DNA of 64,000 nucleotides from Cydia pomonella (GCF_033807575.1 NC_084716.1:8556001-8620000); one strand, 5' to 3'. Shown: positions 33,626 through 44,985, counted from the stretch's first letter. Program-made: numbers and translations. The notes: generated by a model not told the origin, from the sequence alone.

Positions 33626-34019
33626 AAGGTAAAGATAATTAGGTAAAGACAATGAATAATTAAACGTATTATAAATTGACACCAATATCCATCAAATAGT
33701 ATAACTAGGTATGCTAAGAGCGGGCTTCAGGCCATTACGTCGCACCTTTAGAATTAAACTAATTTGACTCAAAAAGTACGACTACTTTATATATGTAGTT
33801 TGGTAGAACAGTAAGAACTCACTATATGTGTCTCTTTTTCATGCGGTGAAATCCCCCCACCCGGAAAGGGTAGCGACGCCCATTTTATCGACTCTCGAGT
33901 CGACTCCAATCTGATACTAATAGTAAGTAAGTACTTACTTAGTAAGCAAATTGTAGTAGTCATCCCTTCTTAATAAAAGGAAAGTATTGTAAAGATACTA
34001 CTTTTTAACCGACTTCAAA
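33626..34019. other. no recognised feature
   Basis: No gene. A CGACTCTCGAGTCGACTC near-palindrome is at 33888-33905. Confidence 0.35.
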
Positions 34020-34395
34020 AACTTTCTGAACCAATGTTGAAAATTAGTTATCGTTTGAAAGTGGGTATATAGTTCCAAGATGGTCCTATTTTTGACAAAA
34101 CCACGAGGAATTAAGGGAACTCCCCAAATCTTATAGGCGTTTTTTAGTTTCATCAACAGACCACCAGGCATTGCCATTCAAAAAAGTGCTATTTGAAGAA
34201 GTGGAACTTCTGATCAGGACCAGAAAATAACTCTTTAACGATGCGTATTTCACGCTAGACGATTTGTCTTCTTTGTTATGTTTGTAAAGAAGCTACTTGC
34301 TTAACGAGGTTTAAGGAATATTTGTGTAAAGGTCTAGCTTACATCATGGGTTCCATGAGGAATTGAGGCAACCTCTCAATTCTTGATGGAACGTA
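34020..34395 (+). repeat. isolated relic unit of the tandem array
   Basis: It keeps GAAGTGGAACTTCTGATCAGG, TTATAGGCGT, ACGAGGAATTAAGGGAACTC and ATGGGTTCCATGAGGAATTG in the same order as the units at 29300-32930, but is more diverged and separated by a SINE and unrelated sequence. Confidence 0.65.
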
Positions 34396-34693
34396 AAACT
34401 GTTTATTGACATAATTGTCGATAGGTATCCCATCTGCTCTAATTTACCCCACTTGACGGTACTTACATGAAAAAAAAACTTCTTTTAAAAATAGGAAACC
34501 GACTTCAAACATAAGTATTAGAAAACAATACAAAAACTGTTATTGTATTTTCAGAAACCATACGGAAATAATGAGGATGCATCGACATAAGAAGAATCGA
34601 ACATGGGCAAGATAAAGTTCAAGAAAAAAGCAAATATAATGTGTACTTGTGTGTAGTCAAAGAAAGTTGAAAAATAAAGCATAATTAATGGCC

Positions 34694-34851
34694 ATAGAAT
34701 ACAGAACCGATACACGAACATTAAGACTATTAAAAATAGACATATAGGTTGATCGTACTACTCGTACTAATGTATTTCTTTTGTTCAATTATATTATTGC
34801 ATTAAAGTTAGATTCTCTAGATATATATTATTCATAGGTTCTGTATTCTAT
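34694..34851. repeat. small inverted-repeat element
   Basis: A perfect 15-bp inverted repeat, ATAGAATACAGAACC at 34694-34708 and GGTTCTGTATTCTAT at 34837-34851, bounds 158 bp of AT-rich sequence. Probably a MITE; no target duplication was defined. Confidence 0.55.
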
Positions 34852-35294
34852 ACGAATTGTTTCAGTGTAATTATTGTACTAAATACCGTTGACCGCCTGT
34901 CAACAGTATTTATTTCTACATTACTATCACAGAAGATTTTAGGCCCTACAGTAGTTTTTGAATTAGTATTTACTATGGACAAATATAGCAAAATGTGAGT
35001 TTTTACCTAAAATATCAATCTTTTGTGAAGGTGGTGTAGAGTATATACCGCCTAAGACTGAAGTAGCTACGCGGGCAACGTTTTCAAAATAGAATCGTGT
35101 TCATGGTCGGCCCATGGTAAAAATAATTAGGTACACGTAGACCCGCTAAATAAACCCCGTGGACCCACCAGGAGAACATATTGGAGAGACTAGAGATAAT
35201 ACACCGCTTTAAGGGCGGTCGCACTCGGCATTGACATCTGGCGTCTAGATGGCGGGTGGACCTCAGCGAATTTCAAAGAAATATTTATAAACAT

Positions 35295-35656
35295 CCAATG
35301 ACGTCCGGCTCGGACACCAGATCTTCAATCTCCTGATTCCTGTGGAGTCTCCAGGTTCCATCCTCTCCACGTGTGAGTCCTAGGATTTTTCGCGCTGCCA
35401 GACTCCGATGACTCAGGCACGTAGTCCAGATGGGTGAGGATCGTGCAGCCTGGAGGGCGTACTCTGAAGTTCCAAATGGCCGAAGACCGTCTAGACGTCC
35501 TAGGTAGGTCCCGCTGGAGAGATGAAATGCAAAAAGACCTTAGCGAACTCGGCGCCGTCGACTAGATGGAAACGGTTTTGGACAGAGAAGCATGGCGGTC
35601 TTTGGTGTCGGAGGCCAAGATCCACTTCGGGTCGCTGCGCCATAGCAGTAAGTAAG
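35295..35656 (+). pseudogene. 5'-inverted (twin-primed) LINE insertion with 13-bp target duplication
   Basis: Positions 35390-35640 (+) encode a decayed reverse-transcriptase C-terminal region (LRWL, MGEDRAAWRAYS, REAWRSLVSEAKIHFGSL), closely like the minus-strand fragment at 49165-49622. Positions 35295-35390 encode, on the opposite strand, the adjoining upstream part (RNQEIEDLVSEPD). The identical 13-mer TATTTATAAACAT flanks the whole (35282-35294 and 35657-35669), and a GTAAGTAA tail precedes the 3' copy. Inverted 5' end, sense 3' end and a single duplication are the hallmarks of twin priming. Confidence 0.8.
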
Positions 35657-35803
35657 TATTTATAAACATACTGTACCTTCTGTGTACCTAACCCAAAACG
35701 AGATATTTAAGAAAAAGTCCACCCGCCATTCTGACGTCAGGATTGCGGTTGGACCTATGAAATCTTGCATTATACCGCACTAAAAGTATGCAGTTATATG
35801 GTA

Positions 35804-35938
35804 CAGTCGCCATCAGATATATCGGAGTGGCCGAGGTGCTCAAAGATCTCTAAACACGCACACTAACCTCTTGACAGTAGAGGCATGTTCAGATATTCGT
35901 GGGTACCTTGGCCGCTCCGATATATATGATGGTGACTG
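35804..35938. mobile_element. 135-bp Tc1/mariner-like MITE inside the foldback element
   Basis: Inverted ends CAGTCGCCATCAGATATATC and the complement of CAGTCACCATCATATATATC, imperfect over about 34 bp, with TA on both sides (35802-35803, 35939-35940). Confidence 0.8.
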
Positions 35939-36237
35939 TACGTTTAGTGTACCTCTGTAAATAGAAATAGAAACCGGTGTACCTCTCCCCAAAACAAGCT
36001 AGGCTAAGCTCATGCACAATATAACTGCATACTTTTAGTGCGGTATAATGCAAGATTTCATAGGTCCACCCGCCATCCTGACGTCAGGTTGGCGGGTGGA
36101 CCGTTTTGTAAAATATCTCGTTTTGGGGAAAGGTACACTGGTTTATATTAAAGGTACACTGAGGTACACAGAAGGTACAATATGTTTATAAATATTTCTT
36201 TGAAATTCGCTGAGGTCCACCGCCATCCTGACGCTTA

Positions 36238-36485
36238 CCATATATCTAAGACCTTAGGGGCAATAACGATAGTGCTAGTTCAGTTGTGTCATTCACAAAT
36301 TCGAGCCAGTCGTGCTGTCTAACACAACTAGATGCGATCAATCGCGTGCATAATGCGAACTCATCAACCAATCACGTTGTGGTACTTGTGGCGTTAGACT
36401 GCACGATTGGTTCAAACTCGTGTGCGTAACACCGCTGTACTGGCCCCATTCTTATTGCCCGTAAGGCCCGTCCTCAGATATATTA
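36238..36485. mobile_element. MITE with ATATATCT inverted ends
   Basis: The left end ATATATCTAAGACCTTAG...GGGCAATAACGAT is inverted imperfectly at the right end (CTTATTGCCCGTAAGGCC, then CGTCCTCAGATATATT). The interior has partial complementarity. It directly abuts the foldback element. Confidence 0.55.
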
Positions 36486-36844
36486 TGTCAACGACACAGT
36501 CGCGATTTTAAAAAATCACATCGCTTCTGCTACCAAATTGTTGAGCATAACGTTTTCCTATCCATAGGTTCCATCTGTCCAGTAGGATCCACCATCTCGA
36601 TCCACCAGATTGAAGAGATTGTTACTTAACTGAAGGATCGAGATAATGAAACCTACTGAATAGAGCGGGTCGATTGGATATAACAAAGTACGCTTATATG
36701 AAACGCTACTCCGGTGTGCGAGTGAGACAGTCAGGCCAATTTGAACTTGCATTTGACAGAAAACTGACTCCATCAAACGCTACCAGTTCCATTGCCGGCC
36801 TCTTCGCTGCCTTCTATAGTGGTTCAATCTTACCTTGCTTATGA
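36486..36844. other. no recognised feature
   Basis: No gene is supported; the minus-strand frame at 36558-36776 has no recognised domain. Confidence 0.35.
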
Positions 36845-37010
36845 ATAATAAGGGGCGTGCACACCGATATTAGAGTAATATTGGAATCATATCAGTTAGT
36901 TGCGGGCGTCTCGCTCGCACAAATACATGCGTATAAGTGCGAAATGAACACACGAATGACAGCTAACTGGTATCATTCCAATATTATTCTAAAATTGGTT
37001 TAATATCAGT
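36845..37010. repeat. inverted-repeat element
   Basis: TAGAGTAATATTGGAATCAT, then ATCAGTTAG, pairs imperfectly with CTAACTGGTATCATTCCAAT, then ATTATTCTA, around a loop of about 75 bp. MITE-like. Confidence 0.55.
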
Positions 37011-37469
37011 TGCACTTTCTAATTGGCCTACATAGCGATTTCCTTAGCCTGCACACCGGATCGGCGAGTGGGCCGGTATCTAGCTAATGTAAAGCCACCT
37101 CATTAGGTGCTTTTAGCCTTTTGAACGGCAAGAACACCTAAAGATGTGGTGAGAGAAAGCCGCGCGTCCCTCATGCACTGCACTAGCTTTACAGCTTGCA
37201 TTGCGACCAATGTATGCCGCTCACCGCCCCGCCGGTCGCGTGGGTCCAATCCACGGCCCTAGAAGACGTACTTCACATATAAACAAGAGCACGCGAGCAT
37301 TTTGCGAGTTGTGTATGTGTACTTGTGTTATCTAGGCGCACAAACGGTTACAATAACAAGAAGTGTACACCGCGTGTGCAGTCCAACACGGGAGCACGGG
37401 TGCGATTCGAAAATAACGCGCTAGCGACGCATTACGACATTGATATTTTACCCATTGAACGCCATAACA

Positions 37470-37750
37470 AAAACGTTACTCACATGCCAAGGTCACGGGC
37501 GCAAGTGAGCTTGAAAGTGCATGAGTATTACATTAGGGACTTTGACAGCGATTATAACAGCTATAATCATTAATGTGTTCATGGCCCTTAAATCATGTCT
37601 AGTGACGGCGCCTTTAGGTGTTCTTGACGTTCAAAAGGTTAAGGGCGTTTGCTAGCTGGCGCTAGTGCACGGAGCGGGCAAACACGCGCAGGTGCCTTTG
37701 TAAGTAAAATCAGTCGCACGCGTCCGCGCCAGTTAGCGTTGCTCAAACTG
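37470..37750 (+). repeat. segmental repeat, copy 1
   Basis: Blocks GCTATAATCATTAATGTG, GACGTTCAAAAGGTTAAGGG, CGTTTGCTAGCTGGCGC, AGTGCACGGAGCGGG and CGCACGCGTCCGCGCCAG recur in the same order at 38440-38665. A related piece is inverted at 37095-37150 (CCTTTTGAACGGCAAGAACA). Confidence 0.7.
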
Positions 37751-37753
37751 TAA

Positions 37754-38384
37754 GAGCTCGTTCCCACTATGTCGGATGTCGTGGCGATTTTTAATCGTAC
37801 GTTCCACTGGCAGAACATTTTATATGAAGCTGTTCACACTCGTCCGACAACGATTTTGTGTCGGATACGACATAAAATGTCGTGCGTTTTGCCAGCCCTC
37901 CCAGCCCGGAAAAAAATCGTGTCGTGTCTCGCTCGCGTACGAGTGAATATAGCGCTGTTCACATTTTGTCGGATGTCGGAACGATTTCGCCCGCACACCG
38001 GCACCCCCTCACACACCCGCGCGTCGCTGCCGCGTCGTTGCGATCGCTTCTTAATTCAGCTATCAAATTCTGAAATATTCATAAGGTAAATCTTTCCCTG
38101 AGAATTGGGTGTACCCAATATCTCCTTTTTTTAACTGCCTCTAATCGTTTCTTTCGCAAATAATACAAAACCACAAACATTTCGTCGACGTTCATCTTGT
38201 ACTAAGCCTCGCTACCCACTCGAAAAATACACGCCAGCTGCGATCGTGCACGACAGACGACTAGTGGGAACAGTACCGCCGACACCCGATTGAAATCCGG
38301 ATCCGACATCCGACATAGTGAGAACAGCGGCAACGACACACGATTAAAAATCGCCACGACATCCGACATAGTGGGAACGAGCTC
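37754..38384. mobile_element. 631-bp non-autonomous DNA transposon, 45-bp perfect TIR, TAA duplication (PIF/Harbinger-like)
   Basis: Ends GAGCTCGTTCCCACTATGTC... (37754-37798) and its exact complement (38340-38384) are perfect over 45 bp. TAA flanks both sides (37751-37753 and 38385-38387); a 3-bp TWA duplication is characteristic of PIF/Harbinger. Internal copies of GTCGGATGTCG and of CGACATCCGACATAGTG (near 37970 and 38310) look like subterminal binding sites. No transposase frame; short frames inside are artefacts of the repeat. Confidence 0.8.
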
Positions 38385-38439
38385 TAAGCCGCACGCCCGC
38401 TCCATGCACACGCGCGACGTTGCGGACGCCCTATGCCCT

Positions 38440-38693
38440 AAACCTTACTTGAAAGTGTGAAGGTTACTCTGACAGCGGCTATATCAGCTATAATGTATTT
38501 ATGACGCTTTGAGCATAGCTAGTTACGACGCCTTAAGGTATTCTTGGCGTTCAAAAGGTTAAGGGCGTTTGCTAGCTGGCGCGAGTGCACGGAGCGGGTG
38601 CACGTGCGCGGGTGCCTTTGTAGGTAAAATTCGTCGCACGCGTCCGCGCCAGCTAGCGTCGCCAGTTACTGTTTTTCGTTAACCCGCTTCAGC
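38440..38693 (+). repeat. segmental repeat, copy 2
   Basis: Second copy of 37470-37750. It lies beyond the Harbinger-like element, so that element landed right at the end of copy 1. Confidence 0.7.
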
Positions 38694-39172
38694 TAGCAAA
38701 CTAATCGCAAATGGTCCGAGATTGGCGCAATAACCATGCATTCCCTTATCTGGATCTGGATGCACCTATTCACCAATGCTTGCTTTAAAGTAACTTGTCG
38801 ACTCGTCCTGATAATATTTGTGCGACCGTGAAGAAAATCTATGCTGTCACTTATTTTTCAATTTATATGAAATAAAGATGTTAAATGTATTCAAAAGTTT
38901 TTATTTAATAAGGTATGTATAAGTGCTCTGTGCATCCGCACCAGCTAGCAGTGCCCTTAGCAAACCAATCGCAAATGGTCCGAGATTGGCGCAATAACCA
39001 TGCATTCTCTTATCTGGATCTGGATGCACCTATTCACCAATGCTTGCTTTAAATTAACTTGTCGACTCATCCTGCTAATATTTGTGCGACCGTGAAGAAA
39101 ATGTATGCCGTCAGTTATTTTTCAATTTATATGAAATAAAGGTGTTAAATGTATTCAAAAGTTTTTATTTCA
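38694..39172 (+). repeat. tandem duplication with 264-bp offset
   Basis: CGCAAATGGTCCGAGATTGG at 38706 recurs at 38970, followed by long near-identical sequence (CTTATCTGGATCTGGATGCA, TTTGTGCGACCGTGAAGAAA, ATGAAATAAAG-TGTTAAATG). Each copy ends in ATGAAATAAAG, resembling a transcript 3' end. Function unknown. Confidence 0.85.
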
Positions 39173-41187
39173 TATGTATATATAATGGAACGAAATACAG
39201 CTACTATCTTAGCTTGGCAAGCAGTTAAGAGTCGCTGATGCTTTTATTGTATTCACTGCGTTAATTTTAGGTTTAAGATTCTTTATTCTCACTAAGAATT
39301 TGACAATTCACTTACATGAGAACTTAAAACTACACAATTTAACCCTGCTTCATATGGCAAACGAAGGAAACGTTGCTTTGAACCGCGACGCAATCTCAAA
39401 TGTTTCACTTTTACACAATTTTCCTGCAGAGAGACAAAACAAGTATGTACATAGTACCTTTTTACGATTTATTTTATCGTAACAAATAAACTTAGATTTA
39501 TTTTCTTGCTGCTAATTATGGTACTCCAACTACTCCATAAATACATTTACTTACCTACTTATTGCTTAGGAATCTTATTTCATGTTTAATAATAAGTTTA
39601 TATAACGTTTCTAGCGGGACATAACGCAAACTTTAAAAAATGTAATGCTTTTTCTACCTTTATCACTCGAATATGTAAGAGCAAGAGAGATAAATAGACG
39701 AAACTTACTAGTTCAAGGTAACCACTCGTTTTATTGTCAAAGTTCCGAATTAAACAAACTTATTCTTCGGTGACATGTTTAGCGTTTATAAGCGACTATA
39801 CGGATCCAGCATTTGCCGCTCATTCGGTTCTCCTATTGCACGCAAGATGTCAGTACTAGAGAGGATTTGAAAAATCATAATTAAGTAGTTTAGTGCCATT
39901 TATTGAGCAGTAATAATTTAAAAAAATATATAAATTACTTTTTCATTATATTTCAGGCATGCAAAGTGATGTAAATGGTTACAAAAGTAACTCTATATGA
40001 ATGACATTTTTTAGTTCCAGTTTACGCCGCAGCGCATGATCAAAATTATTAATATCATCTTCCCTGGACACTTTCGGTCTTTGGTGTCATATAAGTAATT
40101 AATGCTTAATTGAAGACCTTCCAAATAGGATATGACTAAATTGTATATACCAATAGTAAAAATTACCCAAACTGCTACCAAGGCTCCATCTAGTGCCAGG
40201 TAGAACAAACAAAGCGGCATTTACCACAATTAATTAACGAAAAAACTCGTTTTATTACCGCCCCTGCAAGCATTTGAGTGCAAGTATATATATATTAAAA
40301 TACCTTATAAAAATGTCTTTTAAATGATATATATGGCTTGAGTATACAAGCAAGTTTCAGTGTTTAATAGCAGTATTTTTAATTCAAGCATATGTTATAT
40401 CAACTAATTCCAGCCCTGTACGTACTTAAACGTAAGTAGTGGTAAACAGAAATCTAGAATTTCTCATATTCTTTCATACAAAACACCTAACAACCGGCTA
40501 CGTAACAAGTACTTTGTAAAACAACAGTTTATATTCGCCACTCTTTTTTTTAAATTGCTCAGTCCCTGCACGTTATCCAAAGTTGGTGTCATACAATAAA
40601 ATAATGCTAAGAGTAACCCCTTTCAAACGAGATATGTCTCAACAGTATACATCCATGGGACAAATTGCCCATTCTCCTTTAGTGAAATGTAGGGAACTAG
40701 TGCTGTTTTTTTTTATTATTGCAAACTTTACTTTGCAAAAGTATGAACATATACAAAAATATCTTATTAATACAATCAAATCAATATTAAATCCAGATCA
40801 GGTTTTTAAGTTTATATGCCGCTTTTACTTATTACTCACTATAATAGAATAATTATATCCAATTTAACATTTTATATCAATTTCAACAGCAAGCTAATGT
40901 TTTTGGAGATATTGTGACAATAAATACTGTCATATGATACCTTAAGTGTTTTATGTAGTTACTTTAGATAGAAAACAGTCTTAAGGGCGTCGTAATATGA
41001 GAATATTGAGTAAACGTACGCCTCTGGGTGTAATTCAGTGGCTTACTGCACTAGTCGAAGGGGGAGGCGAACCAGAGGACCTATGTATAGCGAATACGAG
41101 TATGTATTTTTAACTTATTAATATCTTTGTCTTTTGTATGTTTTATATTAATTATTACAAGCTTTTATTTAGTTTCGCTTGTGTCAG
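39173..41187. other. long non-coding stretch
   Basis: No supported gene in about 2 kb. A 90-codon + frame at 39213-39482 has an acceptor-like TATCTTAG before it and a GTATGT after 39442, but no recognisable domain; I do not call it. The 89-codon frame at 40583-40852 is also unsupported. Confidence 0.35.
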
Positions 41188-41918
41188 GCAATCTCTCGCT
41201 CGACGTGGAGATCGACTCCCGCATCGGCAAAGCGGCCACTACGTTCGGGAGACTCCGTGCAAGGGCTTGGAACAACAAACATCTTACGGTAAAAACGAAA
41301 ATGCTTATTTACCAAGCGTGTGTCCTAAGCACTCTTCTGTACGGAGCGGAATCCTGGACAACTTACGCAAAACAAGAACGCCGGCTGAACTCCTTTCATA
41401 TGCGCTGTCTGCGGAGCATACTTGGCATCACATGGAAGGAACGCGTGACAAATGAGTCTGTTCTAAGCGAGGCACAGCTCCATAGTTTCACAGCCATACT
41501 AAAGAAGAGACGACTGAGGTGGCTTGGGCATGTGTATCGAATGGAACGGACTCGTTTACCACGTCAAATCCTGCTAGGGGAGGTTGCAGACGCAAAAAGA
41601 CTGGTCGGGCGGCCAATGCTGCGCTGCAAAGATTGCGTCAAGCGTGATATGGTTGCTTTTAATATCTCATGTAACCAATGGCAAAAACTGGCCGAAGACC
41701 GACCCGTATGGCGTCGTGCTATTCATGATGGTCAATCCAAACACGACGATGCCTGGTTTACCTCTTTAAAAGAGAAACGCATGAGGCGCCACAAGCAGGC
41801 CTCCAACCCTCGCCCACCTGGGCAAGCATACACCTGCCGCGTGTGTGGACGTGGGATCCTCTCTCGCATAGGGCTATACAGCCACGAACGCAAGTGTCGT
41901 TACCAGGATGCTGCTTAA
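41188..41918 (+). pseudogene. 5'-truncated non-LTR retrotransposon: reverse transcriptase C-terminal part with zinc finger
   Basis: An uninterrupted frame of about 240 codons encodes the region after the reverse-transcriptase catalytic core. It has a DVEIDSRIGKA start, the thumb-like LLYGAESWTTYAKQERRL segment, RWLGHVYRM, VGRPMLRCKDCVKRD, a WRR helix and a terminal C2H2-like finger (CRVC-x12-H-x4-C). These are typical of insect endonuclease/reverse-transcriptase LINEs. The YxDD core and the endonuclease are absent, so it is a 5'-truncated insertion. It has no stops, so it is fairly young. A family C repeat follows closely. Confidence 0.85.
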
Positions 41919-41959
41919 AACATCTCACACATTACATTCATTCTCACATTCTCACTATT

Positions 41960-42200
41960 TAGTTTCACATGTCCCGTTGTCGTCGCCGTTAAATTTGATC
42001 CACTTCCCGGTTTCCGATTGAGCTGAAAATTTGCATAAATATGTAAGTCGGGTGACAATGCAATATTATGGTACCATCGAGCTGATCTGATGATGGAAAC
42101 AAGAGGTGGACTTAGGAACTCTGTGATAAAACAACGCAACCTAATTGTGTTTGGGGTTTTTAGAATTAGCTCGATGAGTATTAGTTGCCCGTGGATGAAA
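41960..42200 (+). repeat. dispersed repeat family C
   Basis: Very close to 18310-18560, including AAATTTGATCCACTTCCCGG, AAGTCGGGTGACAATGCAAT and GGTACCATCGAGCTGATCTG. Confidence 0.75.
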
Positions 42201-42604
42201 TTTTTGCCAAAAAAATATTTTGTTGATTATTTTTGTTACCTGTCGTGATTCACCGGATAGTCTCATCGGAAGATCAGTGCTGTGTCAGGCGGTGGGTTCG
42301 TATAACTCTTAGGCCCATGGCACACTGCATCCGATTCACTGAGCGCGACAACGCTATGCACGTATTATAGCGACATCCCGCTCGTCGTTATGCGTGGTGG
42401 GGCAGAGTACGGATTCGTTGGTTCGATTGTGAATTGGACTCACCATTTCTTGTGTAAATATATAGATCGAGGCTTTGGTGACAATTGTCGGCATATTGTT
42501 ATCAGATGCGAATATTTTAATGTACACTTGGGAGAGCCGGGAGCAATGAAAATGGGTTATTCAATTAATAGGTTAAGGCACAGTCGCTGATAATATTCGG
42601 CTGA
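42201..42604. other. unassigned
   Basis: No gene is supported. The 66-codon frame at 42390-42590 has no recognised features. Confidence 0.35.
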
Positions 42605-42700
42605 CCGGGACAATCTATGTATTTATGTATTCATAAATTCTTTATATACCTATTACATAGGGATATCGTTGTCTAAGTACCCACAACTCCTCAATGTCCT
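42605..42700 (+). mobile_element. SINE S2 tail fragment
   Basis: Only the 3' part is present: ATGTATTTATGTATTCATAA and ATCGTTGTCTAAGTACCCAC. The head with the pol III boxes is missing. Confidence 0.5.
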
Positions 42701-42897
42701 AAAATATAAAAAAAATAACCCCGCTCCAACCATGTCTGTTAGGACTAAAGGTTGTCCGGTAGAGAATGTCGTGTGGCATTAAATCCGCCTTTTCCAACTG
42801 TATTTTTTTTTCTGTGCAATAAGGTTGAATAAGATCAATAATAGGCATATTAATATATGTACATGATATTAATGTATGAAATAAAAGTATAATTTTT

Positions 42898-43046
42898 TTT
42901 TCGAGCGCCTCTGGTGACCAGAGGGCTGGCAGCTACTTCGGTCAGAGGATAAGTCTGGCCATCCAAAGAGATAACGCTGCCAGTCTTCTGGCATGGGGAG
43001 CATTTTTTATTTATAAGTTTATTTATGTGTTAGAATACATGTAGTT
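42898..43046 (+). pseudogene. mobile-element protein C-terminal fragment, homologous to 13226-13425
   Basis: The + frame encodes SGDQRAGSYFGQRISLAIQR, then DNAASLL, followed by an AT-rich, probably non-homologous end and a TAG stop. It is clearly homologous to the peptide at 13320-13400 though the surrounding DNA differs, so both come from a protein-coding mobile element. Downstream AAATAAAAATA may be the 3' tail. Confidence 0.55.
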
Positions 43047-43889
43047 TAGTTTTATGGACTAGCTAGTTTATTTAATTAATTTTAGAAATAAATAAAAATA
43101 TAGGTAAGTACTCGTAACTATGGCGTATGTACATATTATCTCGGATTATTATTTGACCTGACCCCATAAGTTGAGCTACAACAAATGTGTTTTGGTAATA
43201 CTTAAAATACAACCTTGCTTGCTATCTCAATAATGCGGAGTCGCCTTTAAGAGATTACCCTTGTGTCGAAAACCTCGGCTAATTGTCATATGTATTGTAT
43301 GGATTGACGTTTACTATATACTTGCCGTGCCCCTCTACCGCAAAAATCGGCAGACTGTTTTATAGAGAAAATTACAGACAAGACGCAATTATTAAATCCT
43401 CCAAGAAGTAATGTCTAGAAGTCCATTGTTAAAAATTCAATATCAATATAATTTTCATCAATTTCAGTACTGAAAGGTAGATTATGCATTCTTTCAACGT
43501 TTTTTCTTGTTCCGATTGATCACACTGCAATCACAATTTCCTAGAAAGCTAAAAAAGATTATAGTTTCAGAGCAGGCGTCGGTAAATTCCCTATATTTTA
43601 TTTGGATAGGATTAAATTAATCCAGATTGTTTATCAACCTTCAAACACCCTGTGCCCTGTCTATGTATAACTACATAAGTAGGTAGTGTTATTTGGGTAA
43701 AATAAACTTATTGCGTAAATTCCCAGTAAGTTGATCGCGTAGGTATTGATAAATAGCATTAGGCGTAGCTACAGTAAAGAAAAGAATGTACATGTTATAC
43801 GCTTTTATACGTAAAAGGTCAAGAAGCAGGATAAATCTGATTTGTTTATTTTGTAAACAAGATTCCTCGGGTCCATGGGTTCATTCGAG
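43047..43889. other. no recognised feature
   Basis: AT-rich; no gene or classified repeat. Confidence 0.35.
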
Positions 43890-44045
43890 GGTTGTTATAT
43901 TTATTGAATTATAGAAACGGGACTTAATTGCGTTTTACCTCCGGAATTTCGAGGAATGCGTTGTCCCCGTGGTCTCGGAGAAGACTGGGTAAAGTTGACA
44001 TCAACATCTAGCCGCGCGAGTTTACCGAACTACCCGCACTTAGTC
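43890..44045 (-). repeat. dispersed repeat family F
   Basis: Shared blocks (complement orientation): GAAACGGGACTTAAT, TCCCCGTGGTCTCGGAGAAG and GTTGACATCAACATCTAG. Other copies are at 54258-54385 (-) and 57455-57615 (+). Confidence 0.65.
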
Positions 44046-44329
44046 TTATTTATCAACTTGAACGTTGTGAACGTTTTCGTTTGAAAAAAAAAATTGGATA
44101 AAGACATTTTCGAGTTTCCTTATATTGATATTAAAAAGACCTTGAAAAAAATTATATTCCTTGGTTCAAGACCTTTTTTTTATCTGCGCAGATATGTTAG
44201 TATAGGAATAAGGATGTGTCCGATGGATATTGGTCGTCAGTATCTATTTGATGCTGACTATACCTATGTTAAATAATTTTTTGGTAAAAAATTCATTTTT
44301 GGTACAAGCTTTTATCGCTGACTGCGGTT

Positions 44330-44620
44330 TAAATTCCACAGTTAACTAATTCTCATCGAGACAGTTCTAAAAACCCCAAACACAATTAGGTTGCCTTGTT
44401 TTATCACTGAGTTCCTATGGCTACCTCCTGTCTCTATTATCAGATCAGCTCTATGTCATAATAATATTGCATTGTCATCCGATTTATACATGCATGCAAA
44501 ATTTCAGCTCAATCGGAAACCGGGAAATGGCAAATGAAATCTTGCAAATTTAACTTGCAAGATTTCATTACAGACAGACAACGGGGCAGGTGAAAGTAAG
44601 TAAAAGCTTGTAAAAGTAAT
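44330..44620 (-). repeat. dispersed repeat family C
   Basis: Reverse copy of 18290-18580 (CTCATCGAGACAGTTCTAAA, AAACACAATTAGGTTGCC, AGCTCAATCGGAAACCGGG, GACAACGGGGCAGGTGAAAG). Confidence 0.7.
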
Positions 44621-44814
44621 TGTGGTATGTTATCAGATTAAAAACATAAAACATAAGTTTTATAAACTTATAAAACAGGCATACTCAGGACCTTCTCCAG
44701 TTTGAAAGTCAGTTAAAAATAAGACGATATGGTACCTGATTTTTAGACTGCAAGCTCTAGGACTACGATACTTTCAGTGAAGCAAGTACAGTCGGCAACA
44801 AAACTTGGATGATA

Positions 44815-44985
44815 TTTTTTTTATACTACGTCGGTGGCAAACAACCATACGGCCCGCCTCATGGTTAGCAGTTTTTGTAGCCTATGGACGCCAGCAACTC
44901 CAGTGGTGTTACATGCGCATTACTGACCCTAACACCCTCGTTGAGCTCTGGCAACCGTACAAACCGGCAGGAACACGACATCAGT
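44815..44985 (+). repeat. dispersed repeat family A, short copy
   Basis: Starts TACTACGTCGGTGGCAAAC and includes ATACGGCCCGCCTCATGG, GCAACTCCAGTGGTGTTACA and GAGCTCTGGCAACCGTAC. Confidence 0.7.

Larger units (their letters stand above)
35240..36234. mobile_element. foldback element with two nested insertions
   Basis: The outer arms pair: TGGCGGGTGGACCTCAGCG, then AATTTCAAAGAAATATTTAT at the left, inverted at 36195-36230. Inner arms also pair: TATACCGCACTAAAAGTATG, then CAGTTATAT near 35770, inverted at 36020-36050. Sequences such as CACCCGCCAT, CTGACGTCAGG and ACGAGATATTT recur in inverted order. Two later insertions interrupt the left arm and the centre (35295-35656 and 35804-35938). Confidence 0.75.

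Noticed and set aside
39213..39482. 90-codon + frame with an acceptor-like start, a possible membrane segment and a GTATGT donor
   Set aside because: Weak splice signals, no recognisable domain, no partner exon, and a length expected by chance in 64 kb of six-frame sequence.
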